Shown: piece by piece, positions 1 to 9,221 of the stretch
How positions within the stretch are numbered: position 1 is the first letter of the stretch
How the letters are laid out: every line of letters starts with the position of its first letter
From: Anaerolineae bacterium
GTDB taxonomy: Bacteria > Chloroflexota > Anaerolineae > Caldilineales > Caldilineaceae
DNA length: 64,000 nt
Direction: 5' to 3'
NCBI GenBank assembly: GCA_030432295.1
Contig: JAUIHI010000002.1
Coordinates: 124,001-188,000 of the forward strand
Program-made: the position numbers and the translations under genes
The notes under the pieces: generated by a model
Told to the model about the DNA's origin: nothing
Database searches by the model: none
What the model saw: the letters and a program-made list of their open reading frames with translations, nothing else

Positions 1-13
1 TGTTGAGGTAAGA

Positions 14-2182
14 ATGTTCCGTTCCAAACGCGTGCCGGTAGTTTTGCAAATGAGCGCGGCCGACTGTGGCGCGGCCTGCCTGTCGATGATTCTCGGATAT
101 TGGGGCGGGCAGGTCTCGACGGGTGGGTGTCAGGCAGCCATGGGGGGTGGACAGAACGGCGTCACAGCGTTGATGATTGTCCGGGCCGCCCGTTCCTTTG
201 GGCTGGACGTGCAGGCATTTCGTCACACACCAGCGGGCCTGACCGACGCGCCCCTGCCCGCAATTCTGCACTGGCAGGGGGTCCACTTTGTGGTGCTGGA
301 AGCCTACGGCGAAAAGGCAGTGAAGATCGTCGATCCCGCGCTGGGTCGCCGCACGCTGACGCCCGATGAGTTTGCCGGGGCTTACAGCGGCGTCACCCTC
401 ACCTTCGCTCCCGGCCCGGACTTTGCTGATCTGATGGCGGCCCAGGCCCGAAACCCGCGGCCCTCCACCTGGCGAGCGTACGGGAAGCGGGTGTTGGCTG
501 TGCCGGGCAGTGTCCGCCTGCTCGCCTGGCTCTTTGCCGCTTCCCTGCTGCTGCAACTGGCCGGGCTGATCCTCCCGCTGGTAACCTGGCTGGTGGTGGA
601 GCGAATTCTGCCCGCGGGCGACGGCGGATCACTGGCTCTGCTGGGCGGGGGGATGGCCGTGGCTGTGCTGGCCCAGGCCGGGATTGTCTATGGCCGGGAC
701 CGGCTGGTCATCCATCTGCAACAGCGGCTGGACCGGACACTGATCCCCGACTTCTTCCGCCATCTCCTGCGCCTGCCCTACGCCTTCTTCCAGCAGCGCA
801 CCACCGGCGATCTGCTCTCCCGGCTGGAAGGCAACGCGGCGGTGCGGGAACTGATTACCTCTGGCGTGCTGACCGGCCTGCTGGACGGCGGGCTGTCCCT
901 GCTCTATCTGCTGATTCTCTACGCACAGTCTCCTCTCTTCGGGCTGGTGGTGACGGCGACGGCGTTGGGTCATTTTCTGCTCCTGGCCGCTACGGGGGAA
1001 CGGGTCCACGAATACAGCCAGATGGAACTGGCGACCCAGGCCGAGGAGGAGAGCCTGGCCGTGCAGATTGTGCGGGGCATCGAATCGGTCAAGACCGCGG
1101 GGGCCGAGGAGTGGATTCTGGCTGAATGGGGCAAACGCTTTGGCGCGACGTTGCGGGCGTCCACGGCGCGGGGGCGCTATGTGGCGCGTATCAATGCCGC
1201 GCTCCAATTTCTCAGCTTTGCCACTCCCCTGCTTCTACTCTGGCTGGGCGTGGGCGCAGTCCAATCCGGCCAGTTGAGCCTGGGGCAGATGCTGGCGTTG
1301 GTGGTGCTGGCCTCCTCCAGTCTGGCCCCGTTGGGAAGTCTGGCCGCCCACATCCACCGGGCGCAGCAGATTTGGGCCTATCTGGAGCGGCTGGGCGATG
1401 TGCTGGAGGCCGAGCCAGAGGAGGAAACTATCGAGTCTGGGCGGGTCGCATTGGGCGGGGCGATGTCAGTGGACGGGCTGACCTTCCGCTATGGCGAGGA
1501 GGGCATCTTTGGGCTGCATGACATTTCTTTCGCTGTCGAGCCGGGGGAGAGCATCGCCATCGTGGGTCCGACAGGCGCGGGCAAGAGTACGCTGGCCCGT
1601 CTGCTGCTGGGGCTGTACCGGCCAGAAAGGGGCGTCATCCGCTACGACGGGCGACGGTTGGACGAACTGGGGCTGACCCGTCTGCGCCGGGAGATCGGCG
1701 TTGTGCTGCAAGAGTCGTTTCTGCTCAGCGGCACAATCCGGGAGAATATCGCCCTGCAACAGCCGGATATGCCGATGGAGCAGATTGTCGAAGCCGCCAA
1801 ACTGGCAGCCATCCACGACGAAATTGAGCGGCTACCAATGGGCTACGAAAGCCGGGTGGGGGAAGGGGGCAGCGGACTCTCCGGCGGCCAACGCCAGCGC
1901 ATCGCCCTGGCCCGTGCATTGGCGACGCGCCCGGCCGTTCTGATTCTGGATGAGGCCACCAGCCACCTGGACGCAGTGACCGAAAGTGTCATCCAGCGCA
2001 ATCTGGACGGGCTGGCCGTCACCCGTATCACTATCGCCCACCGGCTGAGCAGCGTGCGCAACGCGGATCGGATCCTGGTGCTGGATGGGGGTCGAATTGT
2101 GGAGGCGGGGAGTCATACGGAATTGATTGGGCTGGGTGAGGTGTATAGTCGGCTGGTCGGTGAGCAGAGTGCTCGGTTGTAA
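14..2182 (+). CDS. C39-peptidase ABC exporter (bacteriocin-type, permease + ATPase)
   Basis: Full-length peptidase-containing ABC transporter of 722 residues. Such proteins cleave a double-glycine leader from a peptide substrate and export it across the inner membrane. The N-terminal C39 domain (about residues 1-135) shows the Cys in ADCGAACL (C18), His91 in GVHFVV and Asp107 in IVDPALG, so the catalytic set looks intact. A six-helix exporter domain follows (about 165-450), then the nucleotide-binding domain with Walker A GPTGAGKST (about 517), signature LSGGQRQR and Walker B VLILDEATS (about 642). The start follows a good ribosome-binding site (GAGGTAAG). The gene begins at the window edge, so the cognate peptide and maturation genes, usually adjacent, cannot be seen upstream. 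None is present downstream. Family assignment is secure; the substrate is unknown. Confidence 0.93.
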   Translation: MFRSKRVPVVLQMSAADCGAACLSMILGYWGGQVSTGGCQAAMGGGQNGVTALMIVRAARSFGLDVQAFRHTPAGLTDAPLPAILHWQGVHFVVLEAYGEKAVKIVDPALGRRTLTPDEFAGAYSGVTLTFAPGPDFADLMAAQARNPRPSTWRAYGKRVLAVPGSVRLLAWLFAASLLLQLAGLILPLVTWLVVERILPAGDGGSLALLGGGMAVAVLAQAGIVYGRDRLVIHLQQRLDRTLIPDFFRHLLRLPYAFFQQRTTGDLLSRLEGNAAVRELITSGVLTGLLDGGLSLLYLLILYAQSPLFGLVVTATALGHFLLLAATGERVHEYSQMELATQAEEESLAVQIVRGIESVKTAGAEEWILAEWGKRFGATLRASTARGRYVARINAALQFLSFATPLLLLWLGVGAVQSGQLSLGQMLALVVLASSSLAPLGSLAAHIHRAQQIWAYLERLGDVLEAEPEEETIESGRVALGGAMSVDGLTFRYGEEGIFGLHDISFAVEPGESIAIVGPTGAGKSTLARLLLGLYRPERGVIRYDGRRLDELGLTRLRREIGVVLQESFLLSGTIRENIALQQPDMPMEQIVEAAKLAAIHDEIERLPMGYESRVGEGGSGLSGGQRQRIALARALATRPAVLILDEATSHLDAVTESVIQRNLDGLAVTRITIAHRLSSVRNADRILVLDGGRIVEAGSHTELIGLGEVYSRLVGEQSARL

Positions 2183-2209
2183 GCAGACAGATGAGAGGTC
2201 CCGGTTTCG

Positions 2210-2238
2210 TTGACTTCGATTGGCCGGGGGCCTATAAT
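2210..2238 (+). promoter_or_regulatory. Sigma70-type promoter of the RNase II-family gene
   Basis: TTGACT (2210-2215), a 17-bp spacer and a perfect TATAAT (2233-2238). It lies after the exporter stop codon and about 60 bp before the ribonuclease start, so that gene is probably transcribed independently. Confidence 0.8.
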
Positions 2239-2299
2239 AGGCGCAGGTTCCGACCCAGACCGTTGACCCAACATCACCAGAGGACAGCCACAGCCGCTT

Positions 2300-4138
2300 A
2301 TGCCCACTTTGCCCAAAGACAGCCTACTCCTGTACAAACAGCGGGCCGTCCGCCTGGTCCAGACCGGCGACAAGAAGATCGAGATCAAAACCGCGGACGG
2401 CGAGAGCCTTTCGGTGCGCCCCAAAGATGTGGTGATCCTCCATCCCGGCCCGGTCTCCAATCTGGGATTGCTGCCCCCCGCCCACGGCGAGGTGATGGAC
2501 GCCTGGGAGTTGCTGGCTGGGGAAACAGTCGCTCTGGCGGAACTGGCGGAACTGGCCTACGGCGAATTCACACCGGCGGGGGCCTGGGCGTTGTGGCAGA
2601 TGGTGGACGATGGGGTCTACTTCAGCGGCGAGGTGGACGCGGTGCGCGTCCACACGGCGGAGGCAGTGGCAGAGATTCAGGCCAGCCGGGCGGCCAAAGC
2701 AGCGGAGGCCGCAGCCTGGCGGGCATTTCTGGATCGGCTACAGGCCGGTCAACACCCGTTGGAGAGCGAAGATCGCTATATGGCCGATGTGGTGGCCGTG
2801 GCCCTGGGCCAACAGAGCCAGAGCCGTACTCTGGCCGCGCTGGATCGGGAAGTGACCCCCGAATCGGCCCACGACCTGCTGCTGCGTGTAAATTATTGGG
2901 ATGCGCAGGTCAATCCCTATCCCCAGCGGATGGGCGCGGTTCTGCATGCGCCGGAACTGGCTTTGCCCGAACTGGCAGAGGAGGATCGGCGGGACCTGAC
3001 CCATCTGGTAGCCCTGGCGATAGACGACGAAGGCTCCCAGGACCCGGACGACGCCATCAGTTGGGAGGCGGGTCGGCTCTGGGTTCACGTGGCCGACGCG
3101 GCCGCGCTGATCCATCCCGGCTCGGCCCTGGACGGGGAGGCTCGTGCCCGAGGGGCTAATCTCTATCTGCCCGAAGGAACCACCCCGATGCTGCCCCCCG
3201 CGGCCACCCCCCGCTTGGGGTTGGGACTCAGCGAAATCTCCCCGGCCCTCTCCTTCGGCCTGGATGTGACAACCGCGGGCGAAATTGAAAATGTGGAGAT
3301 CGTGCCCAGTTGGGTACGGGTCACCCGGCTGACCTACGCCGAGGCCGAGGCCCAGTTGGAGACATCGCCTCTGCGGGAAGTAGACGCGATCTCCCGTGCC
3401 TTCACCGCCCGTCGCCAGGCATTGGGCGCGCTGGACCTGAATCTCCCCGAAGTGCGGGTGCGGGTGGTAGACGGCCAGGTGAGCGTGCGCCCCTATGCCT
3501 CCCTCTACAGCCGCAATCTGGTGCGGGATGCGATGCTTCTGGCCGGGGAAGGGGCCGCCCGCTTTGCCCAGGCCAACCAGATACCCGTCCCCTTCAGCAC
3601 CCAAGAGCGGGGGCCAGACCTGCCTATGCAGGCCCCCAGTACTCTCTCCGGCAACTTTGCCCTGCGCCGGTTGATGCGTCCGGGCCAGCTCAAAGGCGAG
3701 CCAAGCCTGCACGCGGGACTGGGCATGGAGCAGTACACCCAGAAGACCAGCCCTTTGCGCCGCTACTCAGATTTGCTGGCCCATCAACAGATTCGCGCCA
3801 TCCTGTCCGGCCAGCCGCTTCTGGACAGCCAAACGCTCCTAAGTAGCCAGGAGGTCATGCAGCGGATGGCTGAAGGAGCGATGGGAATGAGCCTTACCCG
3901 GCAGACCGAGCGCATCTCCAACCGGCACTGGACGCTGGTCTATCTGCTCCAGAACCCGACGTGGACCGGGGAGGCGGTGGTGGTGGAGAACAACGGTCAT
4001 CGCTGCCTGGCGGTGATTCCGGATTTGGACCTGGAGGGACCGCTCTACGGCGGTAGTTATGAACTGGACCAGGTGGTCCCGGTCACAGTGACCGGCATCA
4101 ACCTGGCCCAGTTGCAGTTCAACATTCATCCCCGGTAG
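2300..4138 (+). CDS. RNase II/RNB-family exoribonuclease
   Basis: Protein of 612 residues with an RNB catalytic domain, expected to degrade RNA processively 3' to 5' in the cytoplasm. The RNB signature AIDDEGSQDPDDA (about residues 239-251) carries the acidic cluster that binds metal. An N-terminal small beta-barrel-like segment (about 1-60, KIEIKTADGESLSVRPKDV) resembles the RNA-binding front domain of the RNase II forms of cyanobacteria and plastids. The C-terminus (about 545-612) looks like an OB/S1-type end. Later RNB segments such as RRYSDLLAHQQ are present. The gene stands alone behind its own promoter. The ribosome-binding site is weak (AGAGGA lies rather far upstream), so the exact start is slightly uncertain. 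It could be called rnb or rnr; the short length favours the RNase II type. Confidence 0.88.
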   Translation: MPTLPKDSLLLYKQRAVRLVQTGDKKIEIKTADGESLSVRPKDVVILHPGPVSNLGLLPPAHGEVMDAWELLAGETVALAELAELAYGEFTPAGAWALWQMVDDGVYFSGEVDAVRVHTAEAVAEIQASRAAKAAEAAAWRAFLDRLQAGQHPLESEDRYMADVVAVALGQQSQSRTLAALDREVTPESAHDLLLRVNYWDAQVNPYPQRMGAVLHAPELALPELAEEDRRDLTHLVALAIDDEGSQDPDDAISWEAGRLWVHVADAAALIHPGSALDGEARARGANLYLPEGTTPMLPPAATPRLGLGLSEISPALSFGLDVTTAGEIENVEIVPSWVRVTRLTYAEAEAQLETSPLREVDAISRAFTARRQALGALDLNLPEVRVRVVDGQVSVRPYASLYSRNLVRDAMLLAGEGAARFAQANQIPVPFSTQERGPDLPMQAPSTLSGNFALRRLMRPGQLKGEPSLHAGLGMEQYTQKTSPLRRYSDLLAHQQIRAILSGQPLLDSQTLLSSQEVMQRMAEGAMGMSLTRQTERISNRHWTLVYLLQNPTWTGEAVVVENNGHRCLAVIPDLDLEGPLYGGSYELDQVVPVTVTGINLAQLQFNIHPR

Positions 4139-4160
4139 CGGGTGAACAAGCGGGGCGCAG

Positions 4161-4595
4161 CTACTTTTTGCGTGTATAGCGAATGGCCCAGCGGGTCTGC
4201 CATTCCACTCCATCCGGCGACGATTCCCAGCGCCAGTGGAAGCTGTCCGGTGTGATGTCGGCGAAAATCATCCGCAGGTGGACGGTGCGCCCCTGGACCT
4301 CCCGTTGGGTAAAGAGGCGCATTTCCCCATCGCTGAACTCCCCGGCCAGATCGAGATAGCCCCCTTCGTTGTCCACCCACGTCTGCCGCCACTTGCCGAT
4401 GCCTTCGTCGTAGATGGAAAGACTTCTGCCCTGCAAAGCCAGGCCGGGCCGCCCGTCGAACTCCTCCTGAATCACCCGGCCATCCAGAATTTTCGTCACC
4501 CGGTTGCTGCCGCTGCCGCCCTCCCAGGCGCATTCCCATTCGCCCAGCCAGAAATCGAACTGAGCCAATGACGGGTTTTCGTCTTCGCTTGACAT
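4161..4595 (-). CDS. DUF1579-like small conserved protein
   Basis: Protein of 144 residues. It has the pattern FDFWLGEWECAW near the N-terminus, ending with WQTRWAIRYTRK, typical of small lipocalin-like DUF1579/heme-binding-barrel relatives that open with 'FLGEW'. The reading frame is open further upstream, but ATG 4595 is chosen because AGAAGGAG lies at good spacing before it. No signal peptide or membrane segment is seen. Function is unknown; a small beta-barrel ligand-binding fold is inferred from family resemblance only. It is convergent with the ribonuclease gene and separated from the upstream minus-strand gene by a strong hairpin. Confidence 0.7.
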   Translation of the reverse strand: MSSEDENPSLAQFDFWLGEWECAWEGGSGSNRVTKILDGRVIQEEFDGRPGLALQGRSLSIYDEGIGKWRQTWVDNEGGYLDLAGEFSDGEMRLFTQREVQGRTVHLRMIFADITPDSFHWRWESSPDGVEWQTRWAIRYTRKK

Positions 4596-4624
4596 TGAAT
4601 TTCTCCTTCTCTGTTCCAGGTACA

Positions 4625-4658
4625 CAGAGGCCCCCATACAACTGGGGGCCTCTGCTTT
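4625..4658 (-). terminator. Hairpin between the metalloprotease-like gene and the DUF1579-like gene
   Basis: Perfect 11-bp inverted repeat CAGAGGCCCCC / GGGGGCCTCTG with an 8-nt loop (4625-4654). The T-run (CTTTT) is on the plus side, so it is a classical terminator only for plus-strand transcription. For the minus-strand gene ending at 4689 it is a strong stem with a poor U-tail, so it may mainly act as a 3'-end stabiliser. Confidence 0.55.
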
Positions 4659-4688
4659 TACCGAATAAACGCTCTGCCTGGCTGTGGA

Positions 4689-7600
4689 TCAGTTCTGAAT
4701 GCTAGGCAGGAAGAACTGCCGCCAGAGTTGTATATCGATTTGCTTGACCAGTGTATCGGCGATGGCCCAGAGACGCAGGGCAGTCTGGTCGCTCTGCCAC
4801 GCCACAGTAGCCTTGCCGTCTTCACCTGTGGTGGCCTCCTTTGCGCCGCTAAGTTGGCCGCGCAGTTCACCCCCCGGATTGGCTGCCGTATGCACGTTTG
4901 CGTATAGCCCACCAGAGAGCAGGAGAGGGATGTCTGATGCCGTTACCGTGAATGTGCCTGTCACCGGGAACGCTCCGCTCGGTGCTTTAACGCCATTTGG
5001 GTCGTAGAGCCAATAGGCCACAGGTCCATTGACCCCAGCCACGCCGCGATGGAGATGGGCCTGTGTCACGCTCACCAACCCCGTCACGTCAAGGCTGTAA
5101 TCAGCCCGATTGGTGGCAGGATCGAAAGTGAGAACGAGGCGGCCACTGCCGGTTGTGTTGGTGATGGGTGTGGGGATTTCGTTGGCCCCGGAGAGATCCG
5201 CAGCGAGCGAGCCATCGGTGAAGGTGACCAGCCGGCCCACATCCGGGCTGCCTGCCAGGTCGGTGATCAGCGCCGTGACGCTAATCGGACGCCCGACGAC
5301 AGGCATTGCCGGCGTGGCGGTCAACTCAATGGCCGATACCTCGACTACATTGGAAACATCCACCACCACGCCTGCACTGGCAGAGAAACCAAAGCTGTCT
5401 GTCACGGCTACGGTAAAGGTCTCCTGGGGTCGGACTTCGTAGTTGAGCTGGCTGCTGTCGGCCACGCGAATCAACCCACTATCAGGATCGACGGCGAAGG
5501 CAGCGGAAGCATTCCCACCGACGATGGCGAATGTATGGCTGTCGTTCTGGTCCAGATCGAAGACAGGCATCTCGCCTATCACTGTATCGTTGGGGGTGTC
5601 TTCGGCCACTTGCAGAGATTGGCCTGCGGTCCGCGGGGCATCAACCACCTGCACTTCCACGGGCACCCGGACCAATGAGCGTTCAGGATCGTTGGTTGCC
5701 AGGCAGATGTTGCCCTTGTAGTTGCCGAAATCCAGGTAGCTGGCGTCGAAGCGCAGATCCAAGACGCCGCTGAGGCCAGGGGGAACGAAACCGACAATCG
5801 GCTGGTCGCCAGCAATCCACGGAATGTCACCGGGTTGACAGAGGGTAGGCGGCGTGAATGCCACATTGTCTACGAAGAAGCTGGTGGCGCGGCCTTGGCC
5901 CAGGAATACCTGAGAATGGAAACTAAGCAGGTGGTCCCCGTCGTCGGCGAAGGCGCGGATATCCACCATCTGTCTGGAATATCCCGACAGACCGCATTGG
6001 GAACTATCGCCATAGACGGTGTAGACGGGCCGGTTGTCGATGCGGACTTCCAGATTATCACTTTCACTGTCACAGTTCAGCAAGTCCAGATCGAATTCCA
6101 ACACAGGTGTATCGGCGGAGATGCGTATCTCCTGACTAAGCCATGCACTTTCCGGGTTGGCCGTGCCGCCGAACTGGACGAACCAGTCACCGCTTGCGGG
6201 GAAGCCACCGGGGCAGGTGCCGGAAGTGCAAAAAAGTGTCGGCTTCTGGTCGCTGGTTTCGCTCCATTTGGGATGGGGGAAGCCGATTTCAAATCCGCCG
6301 TCTATGAGGCCCGATGCGTCAGACTGGCGCGGTTCGCCGGCTCGGGCCGCGGGTGACTCGAATACTTCGACATTGAGTGAAAGTGTGCCCGCATTGCGGA
6401 TGGTCAGCGAATGGGTTGCCGTCTGCCCCAAAGGGGCGACGCCCTGCACACTCTGCGGATTAACCTGAATGCGGGGGCGGGCGATTACAGAGAGCGCTCT
6501 GGCTCTGTTGTTGTGCGGCGGGTCCGTGACGCCAGCGGGAGCAAACACGCCCGCTTCATTGATGACAGTGCCGTTGATGTCATTGACACGGGCCGAGAGT
6601 AGGAAGGTGGCCGTACTGCCCGGCGGCAGGTCAATCAGCACGTCCAGATTTTGGGTGTCGGAGATCGGCCCGGTTGCGCCACCCGTATAGCTGGCAGTCC
6701 ATTCTGGCAAAATCAGTTGCGCAGGCAGCAGGTCCACCACCACACTGTCGGTGGCACTAACCACACCGGTGTTGCTGACGATAATAGTGTAGCTGAGTGA
6801 ATCACCGGGTGCCACTTCAGTTTTGTCCACCTGCATACTGATCTGCAGATCGGCCAGATCATCGGGAGAACCATCCAGATTGGCATCGGGATACCAGCCG
6901 ATGTCCCGCATAAGGGCCGCAGTCAGGTCCAGCGGTTGGGCCTGGGGCAGGTCGCTATTGATGGACGGTTCCATCAATAGATTGGGTGTCGCTGAGGTGT
7001 CCCAGTGCGACATGGAGGAACCGGGCTGGACCGGGTTGGGTGAATAGAGCAGTGCCTGCCCATCCGGGGATGTCCCGGCCAGACGTTCGCTATCCACGCC
7101 CAATTCCACTTCCACATCCTCATACAGCAGAATTGACTTAAGTATGCCACCAGTTTGGCCGGAAACCATCACCGAGGGAATCATTATTGTCGGGTCGGAA
7201 CCGCCCATAGTGCCAAAGCCCAGAAAATCATTGTTAACCACAATCACGCCGATAGCACCTGCGGCTTGTGCGTTCGCCACTTTGGTAACGAAAGAGCAGT
7301 TGCCCCGATCAATCAGGGCAATGGTGCCGGTGATCACTTCGCTGTTAGTCAGCGGTTCGCAGCCATCAGTGTTGCTGCCCACCCCATCTTCGGCCAGCGT
7401 CACGGAGCCAGTGACTGGCGCACTCTCGATCGAAGGTCCGAAGTTAGCGGCCCCGATCTCATAGGTTCCAGCGATGTCGTTGGGTGAGAGTACCGTCAAC
7501 TGCGGGTAGCCTGGAGCCAGAAAATTCTCTACTTGAGCGCTCACATTAGGGCCATCCCAGGCTACGCCGCGGGGCGTCACCGCCGACACAACGCGCTCCT

Positions 7601-8696
7601 GCACGCTCATCTCATCCCAATGTTTGTCCTGCTGCAAATCCAGGGTAAATCGATCATAGATGCTGGGGAGACCGTTGAAAAATTGGCCGGTTGCCTCGTT
7701 GGTGAAGTTGGCAAAACCCAGGCCGTGGGCAAGCTCGTGCAGCAGCACGACCAGAAAATTGAACTGTGTATCTGGGGGCTGGTTGTCCACACCGTAATAC
7801 CATCCCGTATTCGGCCCCAGGCAAGCTTCATCAATGCTGCTGTTGAAAAATGTCACGATATCAGGAGCAGATGGGATAGCATCCTGTCCTGCCAGTTTGT
7901 CGGCCAGAGCAGAATGATACCAGGTATAGGGGAACGCTGCGCCGGGATGATTGTCTACGCCGTTAAAGTCCCGGAAAATACTGGAGGTTCCTGCAGATCC
8001 CAATACTGCGCCTGCAAACGGGTCGCAGAAAAGCGGGGAGAATTGGGCAAGGATGCGAACCTGGACATCCGTGTCCAAAGTCTGCGCCCATATACTCGCG
8101 GCCTGTTGAAAGAGGAAAAGGCGCTGCTCACCCAAAGTGGTGCCTGGGTTTCCGCCCACTGGAGCCACCGCCGTCGGATCATTGAAACCCACGCCGGGGG
8201 CATCGCCATTGACAATGACAATCGACGCATTGCCCGGCGCAGCCGATGTGCGCGGTTGGGCGTTCTGCTTCCAGCTTTGGGCCAGATCGGCCAGGCTGGG
8301 GCTATTGGTGATTTTCCCCCTCCCCCTGGCCTCTTCCAACAGAACTGTATCCAGCCCAAAGAAAGCACCGGCTTCCGCAAAATTATCGACTTCACCCACA
8401 ATAAGCTCGCCACCCTCGCCGATTTTTGCCACAGGCACCTGTAAAAAGCGCCCCTGCAAGTCCAGGGATACGCTTCCGTCGGGGTGTTCTACGGGTGTCA
8501 GCCCGGAGTCGCTTAGATTGTCGGCAAAGAGTGCGAAGAGTGTATCCGCGATACCGGTGTCTGGAGTATCGTCAGACTGTGTGGGGGGGGACATGGCCGT
8601 CGATGCCACTGCCCCGGAGGAGATAGCCCACAGAGAGAAACCGATCAGAAGCGCTACAAATGCCCAGCGCCATTGTCGTACCATAACTGTTAACAT
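4689..8696 (-). CDS. Secreted multidomain PA-domain/metalloprotease-like surface protein with CHRD domain
   Basis: Protein of 1,335 residues. A signal peptide (about 1-32) is followed by a region with HELAHGLGF (about residue 319), which matches the HExxH zinc-binding core with a downstream Gly, as in metzincin-like peptidases. Next are a protease-associated (PA) domain (about 425-530), a DUF11 repeat (about 615-730), a carbohydrate-binding-like or choice-of-anchor segment, a cadherin-like stretch (NYEVRPQETF) and a CHRD domain (about 1164-1282, with TQAHLHRG and NVHTAANPGGELRGQL). It ends in WRQFFLPSIQN, a tail also seen in the giant protein of this window. ATG 8696 follows GGAAA. A promoter lies about 240 bp upstream, leaving a long leader. 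Proteolytic activity is inferred from the HExxH motif and PA domain; the third zinc ligand was not confirmed. Confidence 0.82.
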   Translation of the reverse strand: MLTVMVRQWRWAFVALLIGFSLWAISSGAVASTAMSPPTQSDDTPDTGIADTLFALFADNLSDSGLTPVEHPDGSVSLDLQGRFLQVPVAKIGEGGELIVGEVDNFAEAGAFFGLDTVLLEEARGRGKITNSPSLADLAQSWKQNAQPRTSAAPGNASIVIVNGDAPGVGFNDPTAVAPVGGNPGTTLGEQRLFLFQQAASIWAQTLDTDVQVRILAQFSPLFCDPFAGAVLGSAGTSSIFRDFNGVDNHPGAAFPYTWYHSALADKLAGQDAIPSAPDIVTFFNSSIDEACLGPNTGWYYGVDNQPPDTQFNFLVVLLHELAHGLGFANFTNEATGQFFNGLPSIYDRFTLDLQQDKHWDEMSVQERVVSAVTPRGVAWDGPNVSAQVENFLAPGYPQLTVLSPNDIAGTYEIGAANFGPSIESAPVTGSVTLAEDGVGSNTDGCEPLTNSEVITGTIALIDRGNCSFVTKVANAQAAGAIGVIVVNNDFLGFGTMGGSDPTIMIPSVMVSGQTGGILKSILLYEDVEVELGVDSERLAGTSPDGQALLYSPNPVQPGSSMSHWDTSATPNLLMEPSINSDLPQAQPLDLTAALMRDIGWYPDANLDGSPDDLADLQISMQVDKTEVAPGDSLSYTIIVSNTGVVSATDSVVVDLLPAQLILPEWTASYTGGATGPISDTQNLDVLIDLPPGSTATFLLSARVNDINGTVINEAGVFAPAGVTDPPHNNRARALSVIARPRIQVNPQSVQGVAPLGQTATHSLTIRNAGTLSLNVEVFESPAARAGEPRQSDASGLIDGGFEIGFPHPKWSETSDQKPTLFCTSGTCPGGFPASGDWFVQFGGTANPESAWLSQEIRISADTPVLEFDLDLLNCDSESDNLEVRIDNRPVYTVYGDSSQCGLSGYSRQMVDIRAFADDGDHLLSFHSQVFLGQGRATSFFVDNVAFTPPTLCQPGDIPWIAGDQPIVGFVPPGLSGVLDLRFDASYLDFGNYKGNICLATNDPERSLVRVPVEVQVVDAPRTAGQSLQVAEDTPNDTVIGEMPVFDLDQNDSHTFAIVGGNASAAFAVDPDSGLIRVADSSQLNYEVRPQETFTVAVTDSFGFSASAGVVVDVSNVVEVSAIELTATPAMPVVGRPISVTALITDLAGSPDVGRLVTFTDGSLAADLSGANEIPTPITNTTGSGRLVLTFDPATNRADYSLDVTGLVSVTQAHLHRGVAGVNGPVAYWLYDPNGVKAPSGAFPVTGTFTVTASDIPLLLSGGLYANVHTAANPGGELRGQLSGAKEATTGEDGKATVAWQSDQTALRLWAIADTLVKQIDIQLWRQFFLPSIQN

Positions 8697-8845
8697 AGGA
8701 ATTTCCGTATTTGTTTAGTTGGGTATATTGGAGATATGGCAGGAGCAAGTTCGGTGCTGGAAGCATACCGAACTACAAATTCTGGAGGTCGAGCAATTGG
8801 CTGCTTCACACCCTTCAAGAGAATGATGGCGACCGTTTATTTCAT
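8690..8845 (-). other. SD-led ATG-AAA-TAA mini-ORF in the metalloprotease leader
   Basis: A perfect Shine-Dalgarno (AAGGAGG, 8854-8860) lies 8 nt before ATG (8843-8845), but the third codon is TAA, giving Met-Lys-stop. The same frame then stays open for almost 50 codons. It closes with a TAA (8690-8692) just past the ATG of the metalloprotease-like gene. This is either a regulatory minigene or a small upstream ORF inactivated by one nonsense change. No homology is recognised. Confidence 0.45.
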
Positions 8846-8933
8846 TTGTATTACCTCCTTCCTGTCACAAAACTTCAGCGCGCATGACTGCTGCTGCGCG
8901 TCTTTTCTCGATTCGGTGTCCTGGAAGGAGTCT

Positions 8934-8963
8934 ATTATACGATTGTTCACGGAGGCTTTGCAA
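8934..8963 (-). promoter_or_regulatory. Promoter of the secreted metalloprotease-like gene
   Basis: On the minus strand TTGCAA (8958-8963), an 18-bp spacer and a perfect TATAAT (8934-8939). The predicted transcript has an approximately 230-nt 5' leader before ATG 8696. The rest of the 8,964-9,101 gap up to the divergent promoter shows nothing I can support. Confidence 0.65.
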
Positions 8964-9101
8964 ACGGATAAAATGCAGGCATTTTCAGAGATTCGTATGC
9001 ATCCCCAGGCCAATGGGCTACCCGATTATATGTTTGACCGGTTGAAAAGTTGAAGAAATGTGACCCTATGCCTGCGACGAGTATACATATCGGAGACGGA
9101 T

Positions 9102-9130
9102 TTGACCTCTGCCGTTCTTTTTCATACACT
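9102..9130 (+). promoter_or_regulatory. Promoter of the BNR/VPS10-like gene
   Basis: TTGACC (9102-9107), a 17-bp spacer and TACACT (9125-9130), about 90 bp upstream of the chosen ATG at 9222. Confidence 0.65.
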
Positions 9131-9221
9131 GCTTTCTATACTTCCCCCCCTAAACCGGTCTCTTTCCAACGCACAGTCGCAGTCCTATCACCCAACCAAC
9201 CACCGCAAACGGAGTGAACCA

